From Chitinophaga varians (GTDB lineage Bacteria; Bacteroidota; Bacteroidia; Chitinophagales; Chitinophagaceae): a stretch of 64,000 nucleotides of DNA. The number at the start of each line of letters is the position of its first letter. Positions within the stretch are counted from its first letter, which is position 1. Where the stretch lies: assembly GCF_014529945.1 (NCBI RefSeq), contig NZ_JACVFB010000001.1, forward strand, positions 248,001 through 312,000. Reading direction: 5' to 3'. A program made the position numbers and the translations under genes. Under the pieces are notes generated by a model that was given only the letters and a program-made list of their open reading frames with translations, was not told the origin of the DNA and ran no database searches. Shown one piece after another: positions 46,499 to 53,767 of the stretch.

Positions 46499-47167
46499 AT
46501 GAACGCTTGTAGAGTTGTAGCATGTTGTGCCCTGACCCTTTTTCTGGAATTATGCAGCAATGTGGTGTCTGCACAGAAAATTTTTAGTCTCGAAAATGAG
46601 GAAAGCTATTATAGCACCGGATATTATTACCTGCCTGATTCTACAAAGAAAAGCGGGTTGATTAAATATACTTTTCGTGTCCCCGGCAGTTTCCGGTTTA
46701 AAGACTCCCTTACCGCGAAGGCGATAACCGTCACCGCAGATGAGTGTATCGGATTTCATGAAGATGGTGACAAGGCCGATTTTCAGACGCTTTCCAATGT
46801 AAAATTGCCCGGTGAACTGGTTGGCACGAAAGTGTCTAAGTGTTTCGCCGAACTGCGCATCAGTGGAGAGCTGTGTCTGTACCTGGTGTATTATGAAAAA
46901 AACAGGTCCCGTGCCACCTTCGTCGGCGCGTCCGGTTTCGGCGGTTCCATCGGCAGCAACCCACAAAGAGAGGCCACTTCTGTCTACGTACTCAAAAAGA
47001 AAAATAGTGAGGTAGTACAGGAAGTCCCTAAGAGAGCGAAGCCTTTCAAAAAGGAGTTGACCGCCTTCCTGGCAGACAAGCCTGGTATTGTGGAGTTTAT
47101 TAACAGCCACGACTACACGGCGGAGGATATTGAAATGGTGGTCCAGGCTTACAACTATAGTAAGTAA
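46499..47167 (+). CDS. Secreted protein of unknown function
   Basis: 222 residues with a signal peptide (about 1-25, ending VVSAQ). I do not recognise the mature protein. It has mixed alpha/beta character, a basic stretch KNRSR and a Gly-rich SGFGGSIGSNP segment, and ends in a helical C terminus. There are no transmembrane helices after the signal and no lipobox. A related pattern occurs among Bacteroidota-specific secreted proteins. It is flanked by the slipin operon and a convergent RidA-like gene whose stop lies 7 bases away, so it is probably its own transcription unit. Confidence 0.6.
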   Translation: MNACRVVACCALTLFLELCSNVVSAQKIFSLENEESYYSTGYYYLPDSTKKSGLIKYTFRVPGSFRFKDSLTAKAITVTADECIGFHEDGDKADFQTLSNVKLPGELVGTKVSKCFAELRISGELCLYLVYYEKNRSRATFVGASGFGGSIGSNPQREATSVYVLKKKNSEVVQEVPKRAKPFKKELTAFLADKPGIVEFINSHDYTAEDIEMVVQAYNYSK

Positions 47168-47173
47168 AGGTTT

Positions 47174-47659
47174 TTACTCCTTACTACCGTCGAGCTGCGC
47201 AACTAAATCTACTTCCAGCTTGGCATTGGGCTCATATAATCTGCTCACCTGTACCCAGGAGGCTGCGGGAAAGTCACCCTGGTAAAATTCTTTTCTTGGA
47301 CCGTTGCACTGCTTCATCGCTTCTATATCGGTGGTGTAGAGTGTTTCTTTTACCACATTTTTGGAAGATGCGCCGAAGGCTTTCAAACATTCTCCCAGGG
47401 CTTCGTACAACTTCGCTACGCCCTTTGGGCTCAAATCGCTGGTAGGGATACCGGAGATATAAAGGGTATTGCCTGTTTTGACTACCTGCGTATATCCGGC
47501 ACTGTTGTTTTGTTGTTGGGCATTGCCCCAATGCCACTTTTCTTTAGTGGTGATTACCTTTTTGGTAAGGGGCTGCGTTGGCTGTGTTTGGGCGTTGCTG
47601 TTGTTACTGTTGGCCAATAAACATGAAATAAAACAGAATACTAATGCTACTTTAGTCAT
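47174..47659 (-). CDS. Exported RidA/YjgF-family protein
   Basis: 161 residues from ATG 47659. Residues 1-24 are a signal peptide (MTKVALVFCFISCLLANS, cleaved after NAQ); the frame is open much further upstream but only shadows the divergent NamZ gene. The mature part is a RidA-like trimer-forming domain: GYTQVVKTGNTLYISG (strand 1), VAKLYEALGECLKAFGAS (helix), VVKETLYTTDIEAM, PAASWVQVSRL and AKLEVDLVAQ. Cytosolic RidA hydrolyses enamines; the usual active-site Arg region here reads SRLYEPNAKLEVD, so activity is uncertain. The signal peptide suggests a periplasmic role. Confidence 0.82.
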   Translation of the reverse strand: MTKVALVFCFISCLLANSNNSNAQTQPTQPLTKKVITTKEKWHWGNAQQQNNSAGYTQVVKTGNTLYISGIPTSDLSPKGVAKLYEALGECLKAFGASSKNVVKETLYTTDIEAMKQCNGPRKEFYQGDFPAASWVQVSRLYEPNAKLEVDLVAQLDGSKE

Positions 47660-47726
47660 ATAAAATGCTTTCAGGTTATATTTATGATGATACGATAAAT
47701 ATAAGTAATGGAAAGCATAGTCCACT

Positions 47727-48908
47727 ATGAATGTGACGTTGTCTGGTATTGATATATTATTGGCCAATCCACCTGCGTGGAAAGATCGCAGCATTGGGTT
47801 GGTGACGAACCATGCTGCCTGTACGGTTGACTTCAAACCCGTTCGACAGGCGTTGTTGGCCGCAGGGTTCAGGGTTAAGCGGCTGTTTTCTCCGGAACAT
47901 GGATTGGATACCATCGGCGTAGATGGCGCGGAAATGAAGGACGGGATGGACCCGTTGACAGGGCTTCCGGTGACAAGTCTATACGGCGACAAGCTGGCGC
48001 CTGATCAGGAAGATCTGGCGGAAATAGACCTGCTATTGTTCGACGTTCCGGACATCGGTTGCCGTTTTTATACCTATCTGTGGACGATGACCCATGTGAT
48101 GGAAGCCTGTGCCCTGCATGGGAAGCCGCTGGTGATCGCAGACAGGCCCAATCCCCTATCCGGCAGGCTGGACCTGGCAGAAGGGCCGCTGCTGGATGAA
48201 AGCCATTGCAGCAGCTTCATTGGCAGATGGCGCATGCCCGTCAGGCATAGCTGTACCCTGGGTGAACTGGCACTTTATTTCAAATCGGCCGGAAGCAGTC
48301 AAACTTTACGAAACGCTTTTGAGTTGGAGGTGGTTCGTTGTCACCACTGGCAGCGGACGCTGTTCTATCCCCAATGGAGAGCGTCTTTTGTGCCAACCTC
48401 CCCCGCCATACCCTGTTTTGAGTCCGCCTTGTTATATCCCGGGCTGGGGTTGCTGGAGGCCACCAATATCAGCGAGGGGAGAGGAACAGCCACTCCGTTC
48501 CGCGTGGCAGGCGCCCCCTGGATGGATGGCGCCCTCATAACGCAACGCATCAATACATTATGCTCCAATGGCGTATATGCGCGGCCGGTGAGTTTCCAGC
48601 CCGCCGAAGGAAAATACACCGGACAAAAATGTCATGGTGTGATGTTGCACGTGACTGATCCGGCTGTCTTCAGGCCGGTTGCCTATGGCTGGTGGCTGAT
48701 CCGTCTTATCAAACAGCTCCATCCGGATGTTTTTGCGTGGGCTTCCTATCCTACCTACGTTAATCATACCGGCGCCCGGCATCTCGATCTGCTGACCGGC
48801 CTGGAAGGTGCAGCGTCGCTGATCGATGGCATAGATGACAAAGACATCAGCCGTTATACTGGTCCGGGCGACTGGCGGGAGAAGATCGCCCCGCATTTAT
48901 TATATTAA
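47727..48908 (+). CDS. namZ: Exo-beta-N-acetylmuramidase NamZ (DUF1343)
   Basis: A DUF1343 (glycosidase family GH171) protein of 393 residues that removes N-acetylmuramic acid from the non-reducing ends of peptidoglycan fragments. Family segments are evident: IGLVTNHAACT near 23-33, VKRLFSPEHGLD (SPEHG loop near residue 54), IDLLLFDVPDIGCRFYTYLWTM, VIADRPNPL, and the C-terminal NISEGRGTATPFRVAGAPW. No signal peptide is visible, so it is either cytosolic (cell-wall recycling) or its start is further upstream than 47727. A strong palindromic terminator follows. Confidence 0.85.
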   Translation: MNVTLSGIDILLANPPAWKDRSIGLVTNHAACTVDFKPVRQALLAAGFRVKRLFSPEHGLDTIGVDGAEMKDGMDPLTGLPVTSLYGDKLAPDQEDLAEIDLLLFDVPDIGCRFYTYLWTMTHVMEACALHGKPLVIADRPNPLSGRLDLAEGPLLDESHCSSFIGRWRMPVRHSCTLGELALYFKSAGSSQTLRNAFELEVVRCHHWQRTLFYPQWRASFVPTSPAIPCFESALLYPGLGLLEATNISEGRGTATPFRVAGAPWMDGALITQRINTLCSNGVYARPVSFQPAEGKYTGQKCHGVMLHVTDPAVFRPVAYGWWLIRLIKQLHPDVFAWASYPTYVNHTGARHLDLLTGLEGAASLIDGIDDKDISRYTGPGDWREKIAPHLLY

Positions 48909-48913
48909 AAAAA

Positions 48914-48937
48914 AGTCCCTGTGTAAACACAGGGACT
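48914..48937. terminator. Bidirectional terminator
   Basis: Perfect 11-bp arms AGTCCCTGTGT (48914-48924) and ACACAGGGACT (48927-48937). On the minus strand the stem is followed by eight T, fitting termination of the small lipoprotein gene ending at 48972; on the plus strand it ends namZ. Confidence 0.75.
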
Positions 48938-48971
48938 GAAAAATGATCACTTTTATGTCTAAACGGGATAT

Positions 48972-49142
48972 CTAGTATTTTTTTTGCTGACCGGGCGCAT
49001 AAGGTTTAGCAGACTGAGAACCTGTCATTTTTTTCATCTGTCCCGGCGGTACCTTGCCGCTATTACCTGCTGGTTGCACGGTATAGCAGGAGGTGAAAAG
49101 CATGACGGCTACAGCAGCTATCAGTAGGTGTACTTTTTTCAT
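48972..49142 (-). CDS. Small lipoprotein (56 aa)
   Basis: A short gene read directly from the sequence: ATG at 49142, TAG at 48972-48974. It encodes a signal of about 19 residues (MKKVHLLIAAVAVMLFTSC, lipid Cys at 19) and a 37-residue tail containing VPPGQMKKMTGSQSAKPYA and PGQQKKY. The PPGQxKKxTGSQSAKPYAPG pattern recurs in tiny lipoproteins of Bacteroidota, sometimes annotated as quinol oxidase subunit 4, an annotation I would not trust. Function is unknown. A terminator lies 35 bases beyond the stop. Confidence 0.75.
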   Translation of the reverse strand: MKKVHLLIAAVAVMLFTSCYTVQPAGNSGKVPPGQMKKMTGSQSAKPYAPGQQKKY

Positions 49143-49315
49143 GAAGTTATTTTTAGTCGGAATATTACCGCCAGAACTGTGCCACTATTTACCACTTGAT
49201 GGATATACGTTATGTAATAATCTTTGTACATCACTTTAAATGGAGGCGACGAAAGTGGAACCTGGTGGCGGCAAAGGGATAGTACCCCAAAACAATAAAA
49301 TGGGCCTACACGCTT

Positions 49316-49654
49316 TTAAACAGCCTGCCCCTTCGCCAGAACATTATCGCCCCATTTTTCCATCAGCTCAACAATAGGCAGCAGTGATTCGCCCAGCTCC
49401 GTCAGAAAATACTCCACTTTCGGCGGCAGTTCCGGATAAATGATTTTTCTGACAACACCGTGCTCCTCCAGTTCCTTTAACTGTAAACTTAATACACGCT
49501 TGCTGGCGCCGGGATTTTGCCGGGCCAGCTCGCTGGGCCGGTGTATTCCCTTATGGATAGAATTGATTAAACAGGGCTTCCATTTCCCCCCGATAATCTC
49601 CAATGTCATGCCCATGCCACAACTCAGGTCTTTTGGATTTTTCTTTTCGTACAT
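49316..49654 (-). CDS. HxlR-family winged-helix regulator
   Basis: 112 residues with the HxlR pattern: a Cys in the N-terminal arm (LSCGMGMTLEIIGGKWKPCLI), the recognition region HRPSELARQNPGASKRVLSLQLKELEEHGVV and a wing ending KVEYFLTELGESL. It is distinct from the HxlR protein at 40986. It is divergent from the SnoaL-like gene at 49797; a 13-bp direct repeat in the spacer is a likely operator. A TAnnTTTG box (TAAATTTG, complement of 49674-49681) lies just upstream of its ATG. Confidence 0.88.
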   Translation of the reverse strand: MYEKKNPKDLSCGMGMTLEIIGGKWKPCLINSIHKGIHRPSELARQNPGASKRVLSLQLKELEEHGVVRKIIYPELPPKVEYFLTELGESLLPIVELMEKWGDNVLAKGQAV

Positions 49655-49709
49655 CTTTTTACCCTTATAGCTGCAAATTTAGGTGATATGTCTGAGAACG
49701 GGTATAGGG

Positions 49710-49739
49710 GCAAAATTTTCACTATAGCAAAATTTTCAC
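49710..49739. repeat. 13-bp direct repeat, probable HxlR operator
   Basis: GCAAAATTTTCAC occurs twice without mismatch, at 49710-49722 and 49727-49739, a 17-bp period. Each copy contains the palindrome AAAATTTT. Position between divergent HxlR and SnoaL genes points to a regulator binding site. Confidence 0.6.
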
Positions 49740-49796
49740 CCTTATTTTTTGCGGGACAGGGCAGCCATACCTTTGACCGCATTAAACAGCAGACAT

Positions 49797-50573
49797 ATGG
49801 AATTATTAACATTATCCAACAGAGACAAAGCAGAGGCGATACAAAACAGCATTGAGACCGAAACGCTGGCAGAAATCGGATTAATCAGTCCCACTTCTTA
49901 CAAACAACATAATCCTCATGTAGCTACCGGGCTGCAGGCCATCCTCGGACTGCATGAGCAGATGCCGATGGATAAAGTATATACCAACGTGGTACGCAAG
50001 TTTCAGGATGGGGATATCGGATTCGTGCACGTAGATTATTATTTGTTCGGACCAACAGTAGCTTTTGATATCCACCGTTTTGAAAATGGCGTGAGTGTGG
50101 AGCATTGGGATAATTTGCAGGTCAATCCCCAACAGCGCAACAAGAGCGGAAGGACCATGACAGATGGTAAAACCAAGGCTATAGATCATCATAAAACGGC
50201 GTCCAACAAGGAACTCGCGCGCAGTTTTGTGCAGGAGGTACTGATAGCGGGCCACACTGAACGACTAGCAACATACTTTAAGGATGATGAACTCATTCAG
50301 CACAATCCACATATGGGCGACGGCGTGAAAGAATTTTTCAACGTCCTGGACCAATGGAAAAGAGAAGGACGGCCACAGGAGTATCACACCATCCATCAGG
50401 TATGGGGGGAAGGAAATTTTGTGTTGGTATTGAGTGAGGGATATCTGCACGGGATACATGCCGCTTTCTATGATTTATATCGGATAGAGCGCGACAAGAT
50501 CATCGAGCACTGGGATGTGATCGAGGAAATACCGCCACTGGATAAACGAAAAAACGATAACGGCAAATTTTAA
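49797..50573 (+). CDS. Protein with two SnoaL-like (NTF2-fold) domains
   Basis: 258 residues from ATG 49797; a frame extension to 49749 is not needed. Two SnoaL-like halves repeat the same order of motifs. YKQHNPHVATGLQAILGL is followed by VEHWDNLQ in the first half (about 35-113), and LIQHNPHMGDGVKEFFNVL by IEHWDVIEEIP in the second (about 158-248). SnoaL-like domains bind small hydrophobic ligands or act as isomerases; the QHNPH and EHWD motifs are typical of the bacterial ring-cyclase/lactone group. The gene is an internal duplication and is divergent from an HxlR regulator, so it is probably induced by a small reactive compound. Confidence 0.82.
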   Translation: MELLTLSNRDKAEAIQNSIETETLAEIGLISPTSYKQHNPHVATGLQAILGLHEQMPMDKVYTNVVRKFQDGDIGFVHVDYYLFGPTVAFDIHRFENGVSVEHWDNLQVNPQQRNKSGRTMTDGKTKAIDHHKTASNKELARSFVQEVLIAGHTERLATYFKDDELIQHNPHMGDGVKEFFNVLDQWKREGRPQEYHTIHQVWGEGNFVLVLSEGYLHGIHAAFYDLYRIERDKIIEHWDVIEEIPPLDKRKNDNGKF

Positions 50574-50589
50574 AACGGCTGAATGATAG

Positions 50590-50617
50590 AACCTGCGCTG
50601 GTCGCAGGTTTTTTTAT
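50590..50617 (+). terminator. Terminator after the SnoaL gene
   Basis: Arms AACCTGCG (50590-50597) and CGCAGGTT (50603-50610) around a 5-nt loop, followed by a run of seven or more T. Confidence 0.8.
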
Positions 50618-50652
50618 CCCTTGTTGAATATAAATGCGAAAATAGTAACTTC

Positions 50653-51450
50653 ATGCCCCTAAAAAATGATATGGCACTAACTGCAATTAACGGAATCAAC
50701 CTGAATATAGCTGTCAAAGGAGAAGGTCATCCGATCATGCTCATTCATGGCGTGGGCGGTGAGCACAAACATTTGTCCGCCCTGATCGACAGGCTCTCTT
50801 CCCGATTTATGACCATCGCCCTGGATTGTCGCGGACATGGACTGTCAGACAAGCCGGCGCAATACACCCTGCAAGATCATGTGAATGATGTGATAGGTAT
50901 CATGGACCATTTCAATTTGTCTGTAACGTCCTTGCTGGGAATATCCATGGGCTCCTATATTGCGCAGGGCGTGGCCATTGCTGCCGGAGAGAGGATAGAT
51001 AAACTGGTGCTCACCGTTCCTAAATCCAACGGTCTGACATCCTCCGTGCAGCGGCTGATGACTGAACATGCAGCCGAAATAAAGGGCTTCAATTTACATG
51101 AAACCTTTGCCTATCTGCTTCGCTATTTCACCTATGATGCAGCAGCCATGAAAGCACATATGGAAGTCTTTGATACCGAATTGCCGCCCGACCAGTTTGC
51201 CGCTGCCAACAAAGCATTGGCCGGTTTCGATTTCAGGAATGATCTGGGAAAGGTTACCGCGGAAACACTGGTGATTAGCGGAAAGTATGACGGGCTGAAT
51301 TCGCCGGAAGAGGGCAGGGAATGTGCGAAACTTATTCCCAACGCGAAGTTTATCGAAATGCAGTATTCTGGTCACGCGCCCATGTACGAAGAGCCGGAAG
51401 CATATGTGAGCGCAGTAGAAACATTTCTGTCAGAGGATAAGTTGAGATAG
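50653..51450 (+). CDS. Alpha/beta hydrolase
   Basis: A 265-residue cytosolic alpha/beta-hydrolase. The oxyanion strand reads MLIHGVGGEHKH, the nucleophile elbow is GISMGS, the acid is in VISGKYDGLNSPEE and the His is in YSGHAPMYEEPE, so the triad is complete. The closest general pattern is that of 3-oxoadipate enol-lactonase or ester hydrolases; the substrate is unknown. A possible promoter (TTG at 50624-50626, 19-nt spacer, TAACTTCA at 50646-50653) overlaps the first ATG, which would favour the second ATG at 50671 as the real start. Confidence 0.85.
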   Translation: MPLKNDMALTAINGINLNIAVKGEGHPIMLIHGVGGEHKHLSALIDRLSSRFMTIALDCRGHGLSDKPAQYTLQDHVNDVIGIMDHFNLSVTSLLGISMGSYIAQGVAIAAGERIDKLVLTVPKSNGLTSSVQRLMTEHAAEIKGFNLHETFAYLLRYFTYDAAAMKAHMEVFDTELPPDQFAAANKALAGFDFRNDLGKVTAETLVISGKYDGLNSPEEGRECAKLIPNAKFIEMQYSGHAPMYEEPEAYVSAVETFLSEDKLR

Positions 51451-51573
51451 TTTTTATTTTAAGGAGAGTACAAAAATGCATATTTTCATTGTCCTATACC
51501 TAAGAGGTGTAAATCCCGTTGTCCCTTTTTTTAAATAAAAATAGATTAACCCAAGTCCCAAAAAAATCACGAC

Positions 51574-52341
51574 ATGAAAAGACTATTTGTACTGTTCCTG
51601 GGTGGAACGATGGCCCTGTTGAATCAATCCTGCCAAAAAAACAATCTCGACAAACCGGAGACGCCGCCGGCCGGGACTAGCAACGTGAAAGCCGTTGTGA
51701 ACGCTGCCGGAGCGTGTCTGAGCGCACCATTTGTAGATACCTGGCAAACGGGTTCTCCTATTATGTATGTTGCGCACGGTACCAGCTACATGAAATACGA
51801 CCTGATTTCGTTGTCTCCTTTAGGAACGAACCAGTTGTCTTATGGTTTCCCCGGGATCCCTTTTAGCACCTTTGATGCGTCTTTTGTGGATACCTGGCAG
51901 GTGCCGGGTTCTCCGTTGTTGTATGTTTTCAGCGGTAGCCAGTATGCCCGTTATGATCTGAAATCAAGTACCTACCAGGGCGTGAATAGCATTGCCTATG
52001 GATTTCCGGGTATACCGTTTTCCAGCATTGACGCCGCCTTTGTAGATACCTGGCAGATTCCGGGTTCGCCGCAATTATATGTTTTCAGTGGTACACAGTA
52101 TGCGCTGTACGACCTGAAGACAAACACCTATAAAGGAGTAAACAATATTGTGAATGGTTTTGCGGGCGTGCCGTTTGCTACCTTTGACGCGGTATACGTT
52201 GATACCTGGCAGATCCCTGGTTATCCACAGTTGTATATTTTCAAGGGTAATCAATATGCACGGTACGATCTGAAAACAAGTACCTATAAAGGGATGAACA
52301 GCACTGCTGTTGGTTTCCCGGGATTACCGATCTGTCAATAA
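51574..52341 (+). CDS. Hemopexin-repeat lipoprotein
   Basis: 255 residues: a lipoprotein signal (about 1-19, ending NQSC), a Pro-rich spacer, then four hemopexin-like repeats of 51-52 residues that should close a four-bladed propeller. Each repeat reads F-V-D-T-W-Q near its start, then LYVFSGxQYARYDL (or a variant) and ends with GFPGxPF. In hemopexins the DTWP...YFFKGxxYWRYD blocks form the blades. The repeats are unusually alike, pointing to recent internal duplication. A surface role in binding heme or a host or matrix protein is possible but unproven. Confidence 0.8.
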   Translation: MKRLFVLFLGGTMALLNQSCQKNNLDKPETPPAGTSNVKAVVNAAGACLSAPFVDTWQTGSPIMYVAHGTSYMKYDLISLSPLGTNQLSYGFPGIPFSTFDASFVDTWQVPGSPLLYVFSGSQYARYDLKSSTYQGVNSIAYGFPGIPFSSIDAAFVDTWQIPGSPQLYVFSGTQYALYDLKTNTYKGVNNIVNGFAGVPFATFDAVYVDTWQIPGYPQLYIFKGNQYARYDLKTSTYKGMNSTAVGFPGLPICQ

Positions 52342-52361
52342 ACCTGTTTTAGTAAAAAGGG

Positions 52362-52389
52362 GCCGCTTAAATCACCTGATTTAAGCGGC
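52362..52389. terminator. Palindromic terminator between convergent genes
   Basis: Perfect 13-bp arms GCCGCTTAAATCA (52362-52374) and TGATTTAAGCGGC (52377-52389). It sits between the hemopexin gene and the convergent VWA gene and can serve both strands. Confidence 0.6.
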
Positions 52390-52449
52390 TATGGTGTTTT
52401 ATTATTTGAAGTCAGCCAATGGATAAATCTCCGGAAGTCCTGAGGGTTA

Positions 52450-53631
52450 TTACTTTTCAGCTGTATAGCCTTTTGTGGCGGCCAGTTGTATAATAGACTG
52501 ATTGATGGCCGTTCCGAGGTCGTCTGGTGTCCCGGTTTTTTTCATCGTTTGGTCAATGTATTGCTGGCGTTTTTTTCCAAGGACGGCGATCTCTTTCTGG
52601 ATACTGTCCCTTTCCCTGCTTTTCACTTCGATCACCTTTTGTATTTCGGCCGTTGTTTTGTCCTGTAGCTCTTTGGGCAGATCGCTTTTGGAGATGTTTT
52701 TCAGCACAGCGGGATCTGTTTTGCTGCGTTCTACAAGGTCCCAGCTCTCATTTTTGTAAGCCGCCTTTGATTTGCTGACATAACGTTCAATGGAATTGGC
52801 ACTGGAAATGGATTTAGCATTGGCGTCCTGTACGGCCTGATTTTTTTTCTTTGAGGCGCCATACGTCCCATATCCAATGTACGTAGTGTTGATGCGTTCA
52901 TTACATGCTTCAATAAGTTTGTCGTAAGGCGTTTCCACGAAATCAACTTTCCGGTCAGAGTCGATATTAAAATATTTGCCCCGTCCTTTATCTGCGCCGT
53001 CTTTCCATTTGGTGGCGATCCCTTCTCCCTTATCACCACAAAAGATGGTATTAATGAAGATGTTTTTGTTGACCGCTTCTTCGGTGGCACTGATGTAGTT
53101 GACGCCTCCCTGGTTAAATGGTTCATTGCCTGCGATGTAAACCAGTTTCATGTCGGCTTCGTGATGTCCCCATTCCAGTGATTGTACGGCCGATCTGATG
53201 ACGGCCCCGCAATATTCCTGTCCGCCATTGGTACGAAGGGAGAACAGCTTTTCTGAGATCAGGTCCAGATCGGTGGTGAGCGGGGTTACCTGTCTGATAA
53301 AGTTGGAGGCGGGAGAAAGCCCGTCGTTGCCGTATTCATACAGGGCGATTTCGATAGTGGGCGTCTTACCCTGATATTTTAGAGTAGTCAGTGTATTGAT
53401 GATATTCCATAATCTCGACTTGGCCTGGTCTATCAGTCCATCCATGCTGTTGGAGGTGTCCAGTAGGATGGCTACCTGAATACGGGTATTGTCTCTGGCG
53501 GAAGGAGAGTGGTGTACCTGGTCCAGGGTAGCCGTTACCGTTTCTTTTTCCGGAGACAGTTGTATCATATCATATTTCCAGGTCAGCAACCCTGATACCA
53601 TGATGGCGCCGGCAAGTATTGTTGTTTTCAT
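52450..53631 (-). CDS. Secreted VWA-domain protein
   Basis: 393 residues with an N-terminal hydrophobic signal (about 1-19) and a von Willebrand A domain from about residue 50. The MIDAS loop is DTSNS in VAILLDTSNSMDGLI, followed by a strand with IEIALYEYGNDGL, a RTNGGQEYCGAV segment and VYIAGNEPFNQGG. The C-terminal 130 residues are Lys/Ser-rich and helical (coiled-coil-like), which is not part of VWA. Protein-protein contact through a bound metal is expected; the partner is unknown. It is divergent from the histidine kinase gene at 53768. Confidence 0.82.
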   Translation of the reverse strand: MKTTILAGAIMVSGLLTWKYDMIQLSPEKETVTATLDQVHHSPSARDNTRIQVAILLDTSNSMDGLIDQAKSRLWNIINTLTTLKYQGKTPTIEIALYEYGNDGLSPASNFIRQVTPLTTDLDLISEKLFSLRTNGGQEYCGAVIRSAVQSLEWGHHEADMKLVYIAGNEPFNQGGVNYISATEEAVNKNIFINTIFCGDKGEGIATKWKDGADKGRGKYFNIDSDRKVDFVETPYDKLIEACNERINTTYIGYGTYGASKKKNQAVQDANAKSISSANSIERYVSKSKAAYKNESWDLVERSKTDPAVLKNISKSDLPKELQDKTTAEIQKVIEVKSRERDSIQKEIAVLGKKRQQYIDQTMKKTGTPDDLGTAINQSIIQLAATKGYTAEK

Positions 53632-53767
53632 CGTGTTTGAGTTAAGATTACCCCATGAAAATAGCGGTCTTCCGCTTTGCCGGCGGGAGCACTTGGTGAA
53701 AGGCCGGGATGACTGGGTGAAACAATCGTTTATCCGTGCTGAAAAATCTTATTTTGCAGTAGAATCA

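Noticed and set aside
47660..47992. N-terminal extension of the RidA-like frame
   Set aside because: It runs antisense through namZ and would bury a clear signal peptide that starts at 47659.
53489..53767. N-terminal extension of the histidine kinase frame
   Set aside because: It is antisense to the VWA gene, and the signal peptide starts only at 53768.
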